64,000 nt of DNA from Christensenellaceae bacterium. Lineage in GTDB: Bacteria; Bacillota; Clostridia; Christensenellales; Christensenellaceae. The position numbers and the translations under genes are program-made. The stretch is taken from contig AP025580.1 of NCBI GenBank assembly GCA_022846035.1, positions 620,001 to 684,000 of the forward strand. The letters run 5' to 3'. The first letter of the stretch is position 1, and each line of letters starts with the position of its first letter. Under the pieces are notes generated by a model, which saw only the letters and a list, made by a program, of their open reading frames with translations, had not been told where the DNA came from and searched no databases. Of the stretch, positions 1 to 8,321 are shown in pieces.

Positions 1-16
1 GCACATCGGTTGCAGA

Positions 17-57
17 GCATATTGGATACTGTTGCCGCAGTTCCAATATGCTTTTTA
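17..57 (+). terminator. Rho-independent terminator of an upstream gene
   Basis: A 10-bp perfect stem (GCATATTGGA paired with TCCAATATGC) is followed by a short T run. It most likely ends a gene that lies outside the window to the left. Confidence 0.7.
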
Positions 58-188
58 TCTGGACTTTTTCATCTGGATTCCCCCTGATTATCTTTTATAT
101 TAATATCTTACTACATTTTCTTCGCGCGACAAAGGACATCCGCGGACATAAAAAGGACATGTGCGGACATCGATCGTTTGCATAAAAA

Positions 189-365
189 TCAAAGCAAGCT
201 TAAATAGAAAATAAGTTCTTTTAAGAGACGCTGGCCGTCCGCGTCTAATTTCAATGCCAGGCGGTCGGTCAGGTAATCGATATGGCGCAGGATTTCGGTC
301 CTGCGCTCTTTGTTTAGCTGGGAAAGATTAAAATCACTGTAAAGCTTCTCTTTGCGGCGGCGCAT
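189..365 (-). CDS. Small charged protein of unknown function (58 aa)
   Basis: An ATG is preceded by GAGGTGAT at ideal spacing on the minus strand, and the frame stays open for 58 codons to TGA. The product begins MRRRKEKLYSDF and ends LIFYLSLL; it is rich in Arg, Lys, Asp and Leu and probably helical, with no cysteines or membrane segment. I do not recognise the family. It is divergent from the XRE regulator that starts at 451, and the shared intergenic space carries two palindromes, so it is a likely regulatory target of that protein. It could also be the start of an accessory or phage-derived module that extends no further here. The ribosome binding site is the main support; function is unknown. 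Confidence 0.6.
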   Translation of the reverse strand: MRRRKEKLYSDFNLSQLNKERRTEILRHIDYLTDRLALKLDADGQRLLKELIFYLSLL

Positions 366-381
366 ATATCACCTCATAAAA

Positions 382-428
382 AATCCCGTTTGGGATTATC
401 AGCATCTCTATTATGCTACCAATTGGTA
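382..428. promoter_or_regulatory. Divergent control region with two palindromes
   Basis: Between the two divergent small genes lie AATCCC-gttt-GGGATT (382-397) and the perfect 12-bp palindrome TACCAATTGGTA (417-428). A TATTAT hexamer at 409-414 could be the -10 of the XRE gene. Position and symmetry suggest autoregulation by the XRE protein; this is inference. Confidence 0.45.
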
Positions 429-450
429 ACATGGTCAAGAGGTGAGCAAT

Positions 451-684
451 ATGTTTTTTCAAAGATTGGAAGATTTAAGAACTGATCATGACTTAACGCA
501 AAAGCAAATAGGAGAGATATTAACTTGCAGACAAAATGTCTATGGGCGATATGAACGCGGCGAAAGAGATATACCCGTTTGGGCTGTAATTAAGCTGGCG
601 GCACACTATGGCGTGAGCACGGACTACATCTTAGGCCTGACGGACGACCCGAGGCCGTATCCGCGCGCGAAGCACGCGCGCTAA
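451..684 (+). CDS. XRE-family helix-turn-helix regulator
   Basis: A 77-residue single-domain DNA-binding protein. The HTH_3 domain covers nearly the whole chain: the first helices and turn are LTQKQIGEILTCRQNVYGRY, followed by ERGERDIPVWAVIKLAAHYG and the family-typical ending VSTDYILGLTD. I chose the ATG at 451 because AGAGGTG lies 6-7 bases upstream; the GTG at 442 would sit inside that ribosome binding site. The 3' end overlaps the convergent corA-like gene by 4 bases. Probably a dimeric repressor acting on its own promoter and on the divergent 58-codon gene. No phage genes adjoin it in the window. Confidence 0.85.
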   Translation: MFFQRLEDLRTDHDLTQKQIGEILTCRQNVYGRYERGERDIPVWAVIKLAAHYGVSTDYILGLTDDPRPYPRAKHAR

Positions 685-1568
685 AACCACTTTTGTTTTT
701 TGAAGAACGCAATACTTAAAATGACGATCATCAGGCTGATGACGATCACGACGGGATAGGCAAACGGCGCGGCGTATTCGGGCATTTTCAGGTTCATGCC
801 GTACCAGCCGACGATGAGCGTCAAGGGCATGAAAATCATGGTGATGATGGTGAGTATCTTCATGATATTGTTCATGCGCAGGTCGACCTCGGCCTGGTAA
901 GCCTCGCGGATTTCTGAAACGTATTCGCGCAGGCTTTTTGTTTTGTCGTAGATAATGTTCAAAAAGCGCACGGAGCTTTTGCTGAACAGACGCTTTTCGT
1001 TCATGGAAAGGGATTCCAGTATATTCAAAAGCTGCTCATAATAACGCATGATCACCATCAGGTGTTTGCGCCTGTCGATGATACTTTTGGTGATGTTGCC
1101 CTGCTTATCCGTCAGTACGTCGTCCTCTAAGTCGCCGATCTGTTCTTCGATCCTGTCGAGGGAGGCCAGGTCGTCGTCCAGAATATACTCAAAAAACGCG
1201 CACACCAGCCGCCCGACGCTCGCTTCGCCTTTATTGGTATGCGCGAAGCGGTCAAGCAGCGAAGCCAGCTCTTCGCACTGGTCGCACACGAAGTGCAGGC
1301 GGCCGGCACGCAGGAAAATATAAACGGGAGGACTGTCCTTTAAGCGGTGCTCAAATTCGTAAAAGGGAATGCACAGCAAATCGAAATCATCGTAGGATTC
1401 GAAGCGGATAGACGGGTTTTCGAGGGCGGCAAGCAGCGTCTGACGCGGAATATCCGTAATATGGGCGGAGAATTCTTTGATGGTGGACGCGGAAACGTAT
1501 TCCGCCTCTTTTTTGCCGCCGACCGCGTCTGTTTGGGTCATGATCCCGTTGGTGATTTCGTATAACAT
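681..1568 (-). CDS. CorA-family divalent metal ion transporter
   Basis: A 295-residue member of the CorA Mg2+/Co2+ (and ZntB-like) superfamily. A long cytoplasmic N-terminal domain rich in charged helices is followed by two C-terminal membrane segments. The signature loop appears as GWYGMNLKMPEY between them, matching the YGMN selectivity motif of the pentameric pore. The chain ends in a basic tail (FFKKQKWF). I use the ATG at 1568, preceded by GAGGAACGC, not the longer upstream frame. The gene stands alone, divergent from argH. The exact ion (Mg2+, Co2+ or Ni2+) cannot be told from sequence. Confidence 0.9.
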   Translation of the reverse strand: MLYEITNGIMTQTDAVGGKKEAEYVSASTIKEFSAHITDIPRQTLLAALENPSIRFESYDDFDLLCIPFYEFEHRLKDSPPVYIFLRAGRLHFVCDQCEELASLLDRFAHTNKGEASVGRLVCAFFEYILDDDLASLDRIEEQIGDLEDDVLTDKQGNITKSIIDRRKHLMVIMRYYEQLLNILESLSMNEKRLFSKSSVRFLNIIYDKTKSLREYVSEIREAYQAEVDLRMNNIMKILTIITMIFMPLTLIVGWYGMNLKMPEYAAPFAYPVVIVISLMIVILSIAFFKKQKWF

Positions 1569-1633
1569 AGCATGCGTTCCTCGTTTCGCGTTCATTATAG
1601 CACCGGACAGGGAAAAAGGCAAAATCCCTATGT

Positions 1634-1660
1634 TATAATATACGCCGCTTATGGTATAAT
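1634..1660 (+). promoter_or_regulatory. Tandem extended -10 elements upstream of argH
   Basis: TGTTATAAT (TATAAT at 1634-1639) and TGGTATAAT (TATAAT at 1655-1660) both carry the TGn extension, which can compensate for the absence of a clear -35. The second lies about 35 bases before the argH start. Confidence 0.5.
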
Positions 1661-1694
1661 AAACAAGTATGAAAACAGAGCAAGGAGAAGCGTT

Positions 1695-3074
1695 ATGCCG
1701 AAATTATGGGGCGGAAGGTTTGAAAGGAATACGGACGAATTTGCAGAGGGCTTCCAGTCTTCTATCGGGTTTGACTGCCGCATGTACCGCGAGGACATCA
1801 CGGGGAGTATCGCGCACGCGCGTATGCTGGGCGAGCAGGGGATCATCCCCAAAGAGGACGCAGGGAAAATCATCGAGGGACTGAAAGGTATTTTAGAAGA
1901 TATTGACGCGGGCAAGGTGGAGTTTTCCGTACACGACGAGGACATCCACATGAACGTGGAGCGGCTTTTAACGGAGCGCGTCGGCGACGTGGGAAAGAAG
2001 CTGCACACAGGACGCAGCCGCAACGACCAGGTGGCGACGGATTTCAGGCTGTATATGCGCCGCTCGGTCGACGAGACGACACAAAACCTGATACAGCTAT
2101 GCGGCGTGCTTATCGACATAGCGGAAGAAAACACGGACACGATTATGTCCGCTTATACGCACCTGCAAAAGGCGCAGCCCACGACGCTCGGGCATTATAT
2201 GATGGCCTATTTTGAGATGTTCTACCGCGATATAGAGCGGCTGATTGACTGCCGCAGGCGCACGAACATCCTGCCCCTTGGGTCGGGCGCGCTGTGCGCG
2301 ACGACATACCCGCTTGACCGCGCGATGGCGGCGGAAGAGCTGGGGATGGACGAGATTACGCGCAACAGTTTAGACGGCGTATCCGACCGCGATTTTGCGC
2401 TGGAATATTTGTCGGCGGCTTCGATATGCATGATGCATTTATCGAGGCTGTGCGAGGAGATCATTTTATTTTCCACCAACGAATACGGCACGCTGCGTTT
2501 ATCGGACGCGTACTCCACTGGGTCGAGTATCATGCCGCAAAAGAAAAATCCGGATATGGCGGAGCTTATACGCGGCAAGACGGGCAGGGTATACGGCGAC
2601 CTGATGGGCCTGCTGACCGTTATGAAAGGGCTGCCGCTCGCGTATAACAAGGATATGCAGGAGGACAAGGAGGGCGTGTTTGACGCGGTAGATACGGTAA
2701 ACGCGTGTCTTCAGGTGATGTGCGGAATGCTCAAGACGGCGGAATGGAAGAAAGATATGCTGCGGCTGGGCGCGGGACGTGGTTTTACCAACGCGACGGA
2801 CGCGGCGGATTATTTCGTGAAGAACGGCATGGCGTTCCGCGACGCGCACGCGGTAGTAGGGCATTTGGTGCTTTACTGCGAGCAGAACGGCAAAGCGATC
2901 GACGAACTGACGCTTGAGGAAATCCGGAAGTTCGCGCCGGACGCGAAAGAGGACATTTTTGACGCGATCAGCCTTACGACCTGTGTGAACACGAGGAGCG
3001 TACCGGGAGGACCCGCGCCGGAAGCGGTGAATGAGCATATCCGGCAGGCGAAACGTTTATTGGGCGAGCTTTAA
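1695..3074 (+). CDS. argH: Argininosuccinate lyase
   Basis: Last enzyme of arginine synthesis: splits argininosuccinate into arginine and fumarate; a cytosolic tetramer. The 459-residue protein begins MPKLWGGRF and has the superfamily signature GSSIMPQKKNPD, plus LHTGRSRNDQVATD and TVLGHYMMAY-like segments of the active site. The ATG at 1695 follows AAGGAGAAGCG, giving the usual family length. argG lies 4 kb away on the opposite strand, so the two final arginine genes are not co-transcribed here. The stop codon lies inside a 22-bp palindrome (3071-3092). Confidence 0.97.
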   Translation: MPKLWGGRFERNTDEFAEGFQSSIGFDCRMYREDITGSIAHARMLGEQGIIPKEDAGKIIEGLKGILEDIDAGKVEFSVHDEDIHMNVERLLTERVGDVGKKLHTGRSRNDQVATDFRLYMRRSVDETTQNLIQLCGVLIDIAEENTDTIMSAYTHLQKAQPTTLGHYMMAYFEMFYRDIERLIDCRRRTNILPLGSGALCATTYPLDRAMAAEELGMDEITRNSLDGVSDRDFALEYLSAASICMMHLSRLCEEIILFSTNEYGTLRLSDAYSTGSSIMPQKKNPDMAELIRGKTGRVYGDLMGLLTVMKGLPLAYNKDMQEDKEGVFDAVDTVNACLQVMCGMLKTAEWKKDMLRLGAGRGFTNATDAADYFVKNGMAFRDAHAVVGHLVLYCEQNGKAIDELTLEEIRKFAPDAKEDIFDAISLTTCVNTRSVPGGPAPEAVNEHIRQAKRLLGEL

Positions 3075-3092
3075 TGAACGGTTGTTCATTAA
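3071..3092. promoter_or_regulatory. Perfect 9-bp-arm palindrome, TetR-operator-like
   Basis: TTAATGAAC-GGTT-GTTCATTAA overlaps the argH stop codon and precedes the L,D-transpeptidase gene. There is no T run, so it is a poor terminator. The TGAAC-n4-GTTCA core is the style of site bound by many TetR-family repressors. No tetR gene is in the window. Confidence 0.4.
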
Positions 3093-3122
3093 AAACAGCA
3101 AAGGGATGAGGAAAAACAGCCA

Positions 3123-4208
3123 ATGATGGGAAAAATACGAAAATACGCGCTTTTGACGGCGGCGGTAATGCTTTTTGCCGCGCTGTTTTCCGGCTGCGCT
3201 GCGCGTGAAAGCAAGGTAGACGGGCAGCCGAGCGAAGCGTTAGACGCGGCCGCCGCTCCCACGGCGGCGCCTACTCCGGCGCCTACGCCTAAACCAACCC
3301 CGACGCCCACGCCTACTCAGGCGACGCTTAAGGAGGGGGCGCAGTCGCCTGAAGTCACCAAATTGCAGGAGCGGCTTATTAAGCTCGATTACCTGCACGC
3401 GGACAAGGCGACAGATTATTACGGTTCGGCGACCAGGGAAGCGGTGGAAACGTTCCAGAGGCAGAACGGACTTGATGTCACGGGGATCGCGGACGCGCAG
3501 ACAATAGAATTATTAAATTCCGGCAAGGCGAAAGCATGCGATACGTTTTTAAAGCTCGCCCCTACGGTCGGCATGAGCTTCGAAGAGCTGGTGATGAGCG
3601 ACGACGGGACGCGCGACGAATATCCGAAAGGGTTCCCAGAGGCGGGAACGTATAAGATCATCGTGGATGTGGAGCATCAGGTGACGCTTGTTTATACGAA
3701 AGACGACGACGGGGATTATACGGTCCCCGTCCGTTATATGCTGTGTTCTACGGGTAAGGACGGCGCGACGCCGCAGGGTACTTTTAAAATGAACAAATAC
3801 CATGTGCGGTTCAGCCAGTTTGCGCGCGATAAGACGTATGGGCAATACTGGACGCAGATATACGGCGCGTTTTATTTCCACACGATCCTATATGATAAGA
3901 TGGATACGGGTACGTATATCGAAGAAGTATGGGAAAAGATGGGAACGGCGGATTCGCACGGGTGCGTGCGCCTTACCGTGCCGGACGCCAAGTGGATGTG
4001 GTACAACATCGCGCCGGGAACGGTGTGCGTGATCCGCGCGGGCGACCCGAACGATGAAAAGACGGCTTCGATCCGCGAGCAGTTGGAGCTGGCGCCGCTG
4101 CCCAGCGAGCGGCCGGACATTGATCCGGAAAACATTCCCAGTACGGACAACTGGAGCGTAGAGGATGTTGCGACGGACGTGCCCTTTGTGCAAGGTTCGC
4201 AGGATTGA
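3123..4208 (+). CDS. Lipoprotein L,D-transpeptidase with peptidoglycan-binding domain
   Basis: A surface-anchored enzyme predicted to form 3-3 cross-links or attach groups to peptidoglycan stem peptides. Order of parts in the 361 residues: lipoprotein signal peptide with lipobox ending at Cys25 (LFSGC), a Pro/Thr-rich linker around residues 42-62, a PG_binding_1 domain (about 68-130, with SPEVTKLQERLIKLDYL and TREAVETFQRQNGLDVTG), and a YkuD catalytic domain (about 175-310) holding the SHGCVRL motif whose Cys is the nucleophile. Two adjacent ATG codons (3123 and 3126) are possible starts. A bidirectional terminator follows. It stands alone between argH and a convergent MATE gene. Confidence 0.9.
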   Translation: MMGKIRKYALLTAAVMLFAALFSGCAARESKVDGQPSEALDAAAAPTAAPTPAPTPKPTPTPTPTQATLKEGAQSPEVTKLQERLIKLDYLHADKATDYYGSATREAVETFQRQNGLDVTGIADAQTIELLNSGKAKACDTFLKLAPTVGMSFEELVMSDDGTRDEYPKGFPEAGTYKIIVDVEHQVTLVYTKDDDGDYTVPVRYMLCSTGKDGATPQGTFKMNKYHVRFSQFARDKTYGQYWTQIYGAFYFHTILYDKMDTGTYIEEVWEKMGTADSHGCVRLTVPDAKWMWYNIAPGTVCVIRAGDPNDEKTASIREQLELAPLPSERPDIDPENIPSTDNWSVEDVATDVPFVQGSQD

Positions 4209-4220
4209 GGAAAAAAGGAA

Positions 4221-4253
4221 AGCGGTAATCCGGTGGATTACCGCTTTTTTTGA
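4221..4253. terminator. Bidirectional rho-independent terminator
   Basis: An 11-bp stem (AGCGGTAATCC with GGATTACCGCT) and a run of T at 4248-4253 end the L,D-transpeptidase gene; the stem can also serve the convergent MATE gene. Confidence 0.85.
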
Positions 4254-4258
4254 CACGA

Positions 4259-5605
4259 TCAGGACACGTTTTTGGCGGCCGCAGGATGCTTTTTGAAAAA
4301 GCGCAGCATGAAAATGAGCGCGCATACAAAGGTCAAAATCTCGACGGCGGGGCCGGCCATCCATACGCCGCGCAGTCCAAAGAAACGGGGTAGGAGCAAA
4401 ACAAACGGGATAATGAGCGCAAAGCCGCGCAGCGCGGAGATAACAAAGGACGGACGCGGACGGGCAATGGACGCGAAAAACGAGGTCGCCACGATGTTCA
4501 TGCCCGCAAAGAGGAAGCCGAAGAAATAGACGCGCAGGCCGTCCACCGTGAGGGCGGCAAGCTGCGGGTTGTTTTCGCTGTTGAAAGCAGCCGCGATCTG
4601 TGACGGAAAGAAAAGGCCGATCAGGAAAAATGCCAGCCCAAGGCCGGCCGCGATCGCCGCGCCGCCAATATAGACATGCCGTACGTGGTCCATGCGGCCC
4701 GCGCCGTAGGAGTGACTTAAGACGGGCTGGATACCCTGACTGACGCCGGTGAAAATGGCAATACACACCAGCGATAAGTTGGCGACGATACCGTAGGCCG
4801 CCACACCGAGATCGCCCGCGATGCGCAGGATGGTAAGGTTAAAGACAAAGATAATCACGCCCGAAGAAAATTCCATGATGAAAGAGGGAAAGCCGGTAAA
4901 GACCGATTTCCTGATTTCCACGCCGTTAAATTTTGTTTTTTGGAGCCTGAAATTGTTTTTTTTGCGCAGGAAATGCAACGAGAGGATCGCCATGCTCAAA
5001 ATAGGGGCGATACCCGTGGCCAGGGCCGCGCCGAAGATACCAAGCCGCAGGGGGAACACAAAGATATAATCGAATACGATGTTGAAAAGGCAGCCTGCGA
5101 GCATGGCGGTCATGGCGAGGCGGGGATCACCGTCGTTGCGGACAAACGCGACCAGGAGGTTATTTAAGATAAACGCGCACGAGAAGAGCATGAGCATTTT
5201 CAGGTAGGTGGACGTCATGACGACGATATGTTCGCCCTCCGCGCCGAGGAGGATGGCAAGCGGGCGGTTAAAAAGCATGCCGCAGGCGGTGAGGATCACG
5301 CCGCACACAAGGGCGACGGCGGCGGCCTGCGTAAAGATACGGTTTAGGGAATCCCGTTTGCCTTTGCCGATGGCAATGGAAAAAAGCGTGGCGCTGCCGA
5401 TACCTATCATCAGGCCGATACCGTTGATGAGGCTGAAAACGGGGATGGCGAGGTTTAAAGCCACAAGACCATCCGGCCCCACGCCGTTGGCGACGAAAAA
5501 GGTATCCGCCAGCACGTAAAGAGACAGGCCGAACATACTGAGTACGTTTAAGGAAACATACTTTAAAAAGGTGGCGGTGATGTTTTGGTTGTTTATATTC
5601 TGCAT
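4259..5605 (-). CDS. MATE-family multidrug/toxin exporter
   Basis: A 448-residue inner-membrane exporter of the MATE (NorM/MepA/DinF) superfamily, expected to use Na+ or H+ gradients. Twelve hydrophobic segments can be traced; N-terminal landmarks are FLKYVSLNVLSMFGLSLYVL and ANGVGPDGLVALNLAIPVFS, and the mid-protein repeat includes GVSQGIQPVLSHSYGAG. The ATG at 5605 follows AAGGAGAG; the frame remains open 36 codons further upstream, but that part covers a terminator in the leader. Preceded by a consensus promoter and attenuator-like leader (5606-5759). Substrate unknown. Confidence 0.9.
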   Translation of the reverse strand: MQNINNQNITATFLKYVSLNVLSMFGLSLYVLADTFFVANGVGPDGLVALNLAIPVFSLINGIGLMIGIGSATLFSIAIGKGKRDSLNRIFTQAAAVALVCGVILTACGMLFNRPLAILLGAEGEHIVVMTSTYLKMLMLFSCAFILNNLLVAFVRNDGDPRLAMTAMLAGCLFNIVFDYIFVFPLRLGIFGAALATGIAPILSMAILSLHFLRKKNNFRLQKTKFNGVEIRKSVFTGFPSFIMEFSSGVIIFVFNLTILRIAGDLGVAAYGIVANLSLVCIAIFTGVSQGIQPVLSHSYGAGRMDHVRHVYIGGAAIAAGLGLAFFLIGLFFPSQIAAAFNSENNPQLAALTVDGLRVYFFGFLFAGMNIVATSFFASIARPRPSFVISALRGFALIIPFVLLLPRFFGLRGVWMAGPAVEILTFVCALIFMLRFFKKHPAAAKNVS

Positions 5606-5759
5606 ATCGCTCTTACTCTCCTTACCAAATAAAAAAGGCCCGTGCGTATCCACAGGCCTAACAATACGAATCCTTACCATTTGGGAGCACCCGGCGGTGC
5701 ACAGCTTTCCCACTTATTTCATTGCTTGCCATTATAGCAAAGGGGGAGGGGGGTGTCAA
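5606..5759 (-). promoter_or_regulatory. Consensus promoter and attenuator-like leader of the MATE gene
   Basis: On the minus strand TTGACA (5759-5754), exactly 17 bases and TATAAT (5736-5731) form a perfect sigma-A promoter. The roughly 120-base leader holds a GC hairpin (GCACC-gccg-GGTGC flanked by TGGGA/TCCCA) and then an intrinsic terminator (AGGCC...GGCCT with T6, 5659-5631) placed before the ribosome binding site. A short frame from ATG 5680 (MVRIRIVRPVDTHGPF) crosses the terminator and is in frame with the exporter, but lacks a clear ribosome binding site. This layout suggests transcription attenuation, either by translation of a leader or by a ligand-binding RNA; I do not recognise a known riboswitch class. 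Confidence 0.6.
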
Positions 5760-5802
5760 GAAAAAAGAGCCGCCCGTTTTGGTGGCCCTTTGGATGAATC
5801 TT

Positions 5803-7017
5803 TTAGATTTCCTTGTCCTTTAACGCGAGCGCGCGCATCTTAAGCGGCAGGCCAAAGAGGTTGATGAAGCCCTCCGCGTCCTTGTGGTCGTATACCTCGT
5901 CCTCGCCGAAAGTCGCGAATTCTTCGATGTACAAAGAGTAAGGCGACTGGATACCGACATGTTTGCAGTTGCCTTTGTAAAGCTTCATGCGCACGGTTCC
6001 GGTGACTGTCTTTTGCGTCTCTTCCACAAACGCGGAGAGAGACTCGCGCAGGGGACAGAACCACTTTCCGTCGTATACAAGCTCCGCGAATTTGGTGGCG
6101 ACACCCTCTTTATAGTGCATAGTATCCTTGTCGAGCGTCAGAGTCTCCAGCGCGGCGTGCGCCGTATAGAGGATGCGTCCGCCCGGGTTTTCGTATACGC
6201 CGCGGCTCTTCATGCCGACGAGACGGTTTTCTACGAGATCATCGATACCTACGCCGTTTTCCGCGCCCAGTTCGTTTAATTTGGTAATCATCTCCACCGG
6301 ACCATATTTCTTGCCGTCTATGGAAACGGGGATACCTTTTTCAAATTCAATCGTGAAATAGCACGGCTTGTCCGGTGCCTGTTCAGGCGTTTTGCAAACC
6401 ATGTACAAATCGTCCTTGGGCTCGTTCCAGGGATCTTCGAGGTCCGCGCCCTCGTGCGACAGGTGCCAGATATTCGCGTCCATGCTGTAGTTATGCTCTT
6501 TATCGACTGGAACGGGAATGTTGCGTGCCTGCGCGTATTCAATTTCTTCCTCACGGGATTTAATATCCCAGATACGCCAGGGAGCGATGATGTCCAGTTC
6601 GGGCGCGAGCGCCTTGACCGTTAGCTCGAAGCGCACCTGGTCGTTGCCTTTGCCCGTCGCGCCGTGGCAGATCGCGTCCGCGCCGACTTCCTTTGCGATT
6701 TCAACGAGGCGTTTTGCGATGACCGGACGCGCGAACGACGTGCCGAGCAGGTATTTGCCCTCGTACATTGCGCCCGCCTGCATGGTCGGGTATACGTAAT
6801 CGGTGATGAATTCTTCCGTCAGGTCCTCGATATACGCGTCGCTGGCGCCTGTATGAATCGCCTTTTCATACAGGCCGTCAAGCTCCTTGCCCTGGCCGAC
6901 ATTACCGCATACTGCGACTACATCTTTTACGCCGTAGGTTTCCTTGAGCCACGGGATGATGATGGAAGTATCAAGACCGCCGGAATATGCGAGAACTACT
7001 TTATTATACTGTTTCAT
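5803..7017 (-). CDS. argG: Argininosuccinate synthase
   Basis: Condenses citrulline and aspartate with ATP to argininosuccinate, the step before ArgH. The 404-residue protein starts [18 protein letters not shown], where SGGLDTS is the N-type ATP pyrophosphatase loop, and continues with [24 protein letters not shown] and [14 protein letters not shown], all typical of the family. The start at 7017 follows AAAAGGAG. Its promoter (7069-7103) overlaps two ARG-box-like sequences, so arginine repression by ArgR/AhrC is likely. It stands alone, divergent from ruvC. Confidence 0.97.
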   Translation of the reverse strand: MKQYNKVVLAYSGGLDTSIIIPWLKETYGVKDVVAVCGNVGQGKELDGLYEKAIHTGASDAYIEDLTEEFITDYVYPTMQAGAMYEGKYLLGTSFARPVIAKRLVEIAKEVGADAICHGATGKGNDQVRFELTVKALAPELDIIAPWRIWDIKSREEEIEYAQARNIPVPVDKEHNYSMDANIWHLSHEGADLEDPWNEPKDDLYMVCKTPEQAPDKPCYFTIEFEKGIPVSIDGKKYGPVEMITKLNELGAENGVGIDDLVENRLVGMKSRGVYENPGGRILYTAHAALETLTLDKDTMHYKEGVATKFAELVYDGKWFCPLRESLSAFVEETQKTVTGTVRMKLYKGNCKHVGIQSPYSLYIEEFATFGEDEVYDHKDAEGFINLFGLPLKMRALALKDKEI

Positions 7018-7068
7018 GTTAAAACTCCTTTTACCGCGCCTATATGCAGGCGTTTCATTCATTTGATG

Positions 7069-7103
7069 TTTATAATTATACATAAAAATGAATAATTATG
7101 CAA
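7069..7103 (-). promoter_or_regulatory. argG promoter with two overlapping ARG boxes
   Basis: Minus-strand TTGCAT (7103-7098), 17 bases, TATAAT (7080-7075). Two ARG-box-like sequences, TTTATAATTATACA (7069-7082) and TGAATAATTATGCA (7089-7102), have centres 20 bp apart, close to the 21-bp spacing of paired ArgR sites. They cover the -10 and -35, so repression is the natural reading. Confidence 0.6.
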
Positions 7104-7148
7104 TAGGCAATTTGAAAAAATACAAAATATTTTTAAGCGGGCGGGAAA

Positions 7149-7177
7149 TTGCGAAAAACGGCAGAATCATGTATACT
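7149..7177 (+). promoter_or_regulatory. Promoter of the ruvC-ruvA-ruvB-queA operon
   Basis: TTGCGA (7149-7154), 17 bases, TATACT (7172-7177), about 28 bases before the ruvC start. Divergent from the argG promoter. Confidence 0.55.
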
Positions 7178-7204
7178 AGAGCGTGTAGCGTGAAAGGGAA
7201 CAGA

Positions 7205-7708
7205 ATGATAGTATTAGGAATAGACCCAGGGCTGGCGACGGTCGGGTACGGCGTTGTGAGCTGCGATGAAAAAACGAGGCTGGAATTGATCGACTACGGC
7301 ACGATATTGACGGAAGCGGGGGAGCAGTTTCCCATTCGCTTAAAACAAATATCGCACGGGATCTCCCAGCTTTACGAAATGTATAAGCCGGATTGCGTGG
7401 CCTTTGAGGAGTTGTTTTTTAACAAAAACGTCAAGACGGCGATCAACGTGGCGCAGGCGCGCGGCGCGGCCCTGGTGGCGGCTTCGGAAAAGACGGAAGA
7501 GCTTTACGAGTATACGCCGTTGCAGATCAAGCAGGCGGTGGTCGGATACGGACGCGCGGACAAGAACCAGGTACAGATGATGGTTAAGACGCTGCTGTCC
7601 TTAAAGGAGATCCCCAGGCCCGACGACGCGGCGGACGCGGTGGCGGTGGCGATCTGCCACGCGCACAGCGCCAGGACGGCGGGTATTCTGAATACGAAGA
7701 TCAAATAA
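7205..7708 (+). CDS. ruvC: Holliday junction resolvase RuvC
   Basis: Endonuclease that cuts four-way junctions made by recombination, acting with the RuvAB motor. The 167-residue product has the RNase H-like fold with visible acidic residues: IVLGIDPGLATVGYG (first Asp), AFEELFFNKN (Glu) and RPDDAADAVAVAICH (C-terminal Asp pair). The ATG at 7205 follows AAAGGGAACAG and gives the normal family length; the longer upstream frame is rejected. First gene of an operon with ruvA 13 bases downstream. Confidence 0.96.
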   Translation: MIVLGIDPGLATVGYGVVSCDEKTRLELIDYGTILTEAGEQFPIRLKQISHGISQLYEMYKPDCVAFEELFFNKNVKTAINVAQARGAALVAASEKTEELYEYTPLQIKQAVVGYGRADKNQVQMMVKTLLSLKEIPRPDDAADAVAVAICHAHSARTAGILNTKIK

Positions 7709-7721
7709 GAGGTAGGAATTT

Positions 7722-8309
7722 ATGTACGCATATATATCCGGCGAGGTAGTACAGAAAGCGGCGAATTACGCCGTCATTGACGCGGGAGGCGTGGGATACC
7801 AGATTTTTACGGACACGTTTTCGCTGAACACGCTAAAAACGGGGGAAACGGGAAAGCTGTATACGTATCTGAAAGTCGCGGAAGCCGAAATGACGCTTTA
7901 CGGGTTTGCGACGGCGGAGCAGAGGAATATGTTCGAAAAGCTGATCACAATCAGTGGGGTCGGCCCCAAGGTCGCCGCTTCCGTGCTTTGCGTGATGCGC
8001 GTAAACGATATTGCGGCGGCGGTTATTTCCGGTGACGACAAAGCTTTCGCGGCGGTTCCGGGAATCGGAAAGAAGACGGCGCAGAGACTGGTCCTGGAAC
8101 TTAAGGAAAAGGTGGATATTGAGGACGCTGTTGGGAGCGGCGTGGATATGGAGACGTTTACGCAGGACGCGGCGGGCGAGGCTGTCGCCGCGCTCAGCGG
8201 ACTGGGATATAACAGGCAGGAAGCGCTCGCGGCTATCGCGGCGGTGAAAAACCTGGGAGACAGCGCGGAAGAGCTGGTTTCACTGGCGCTGAAAAGAATG
8301 GGACGATAA
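7722..8309 (+). CDS. ruvA: Holliday junction branch migration protein RuvA
   Basis: Tetrameric junction-binding subunit that loads the RuvB motor. The 195 residues comprise an N-terminal OB fold (MYAYISGEVVQKAANYAVID), two helix-hairpin-helix motifs (ITISGVGPKVAASVL and AAVPGIGKKTAQRLVLELK), and a C-terminal UBA-like domain (AVAALSGLGYNRQEALAAI) that contacts RuvB. The order ruvC-ruvA-ruvB is conserved, but here a lipoprotein gene sits between ruvA and ruvB. Confidence 0.96.
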   Translation: MYAYISGEVVQKAANYAVIDAGGVGYQIFTDTFSLNTLKTGETGKLYTYLKVAEAEMTLYGFATAEQRNMFEKLITISGVGPKVAASVLCVMRVNDIAAAVISGDDKAFAAVPGIGKKTAQRLVLELKEKVDIEDAVGSGVDMETFTQDAAGEAVAALSGLGYNRQEALAAIAAVKNLGDSAEELVSLALKRMGR

Positions 8310-8321
8310 AAGGAGAAGCAT

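Noticed and set aside
3888-4766. Long minus-strand open frame (292 codons) across the L,D-transpeptidase end and MATE gene
   Set aside because: Arg/His/Pro-rich antisense shadow that spans a bidirectional terminator; no ribosome binding site or family features.
5714-5722. Three-codon ORF (Met-Lys-stop) at the start of the MATE leader
   Set aside because: It lies within two bases of the predicted transcription start, so no ribosome binding site could be present.
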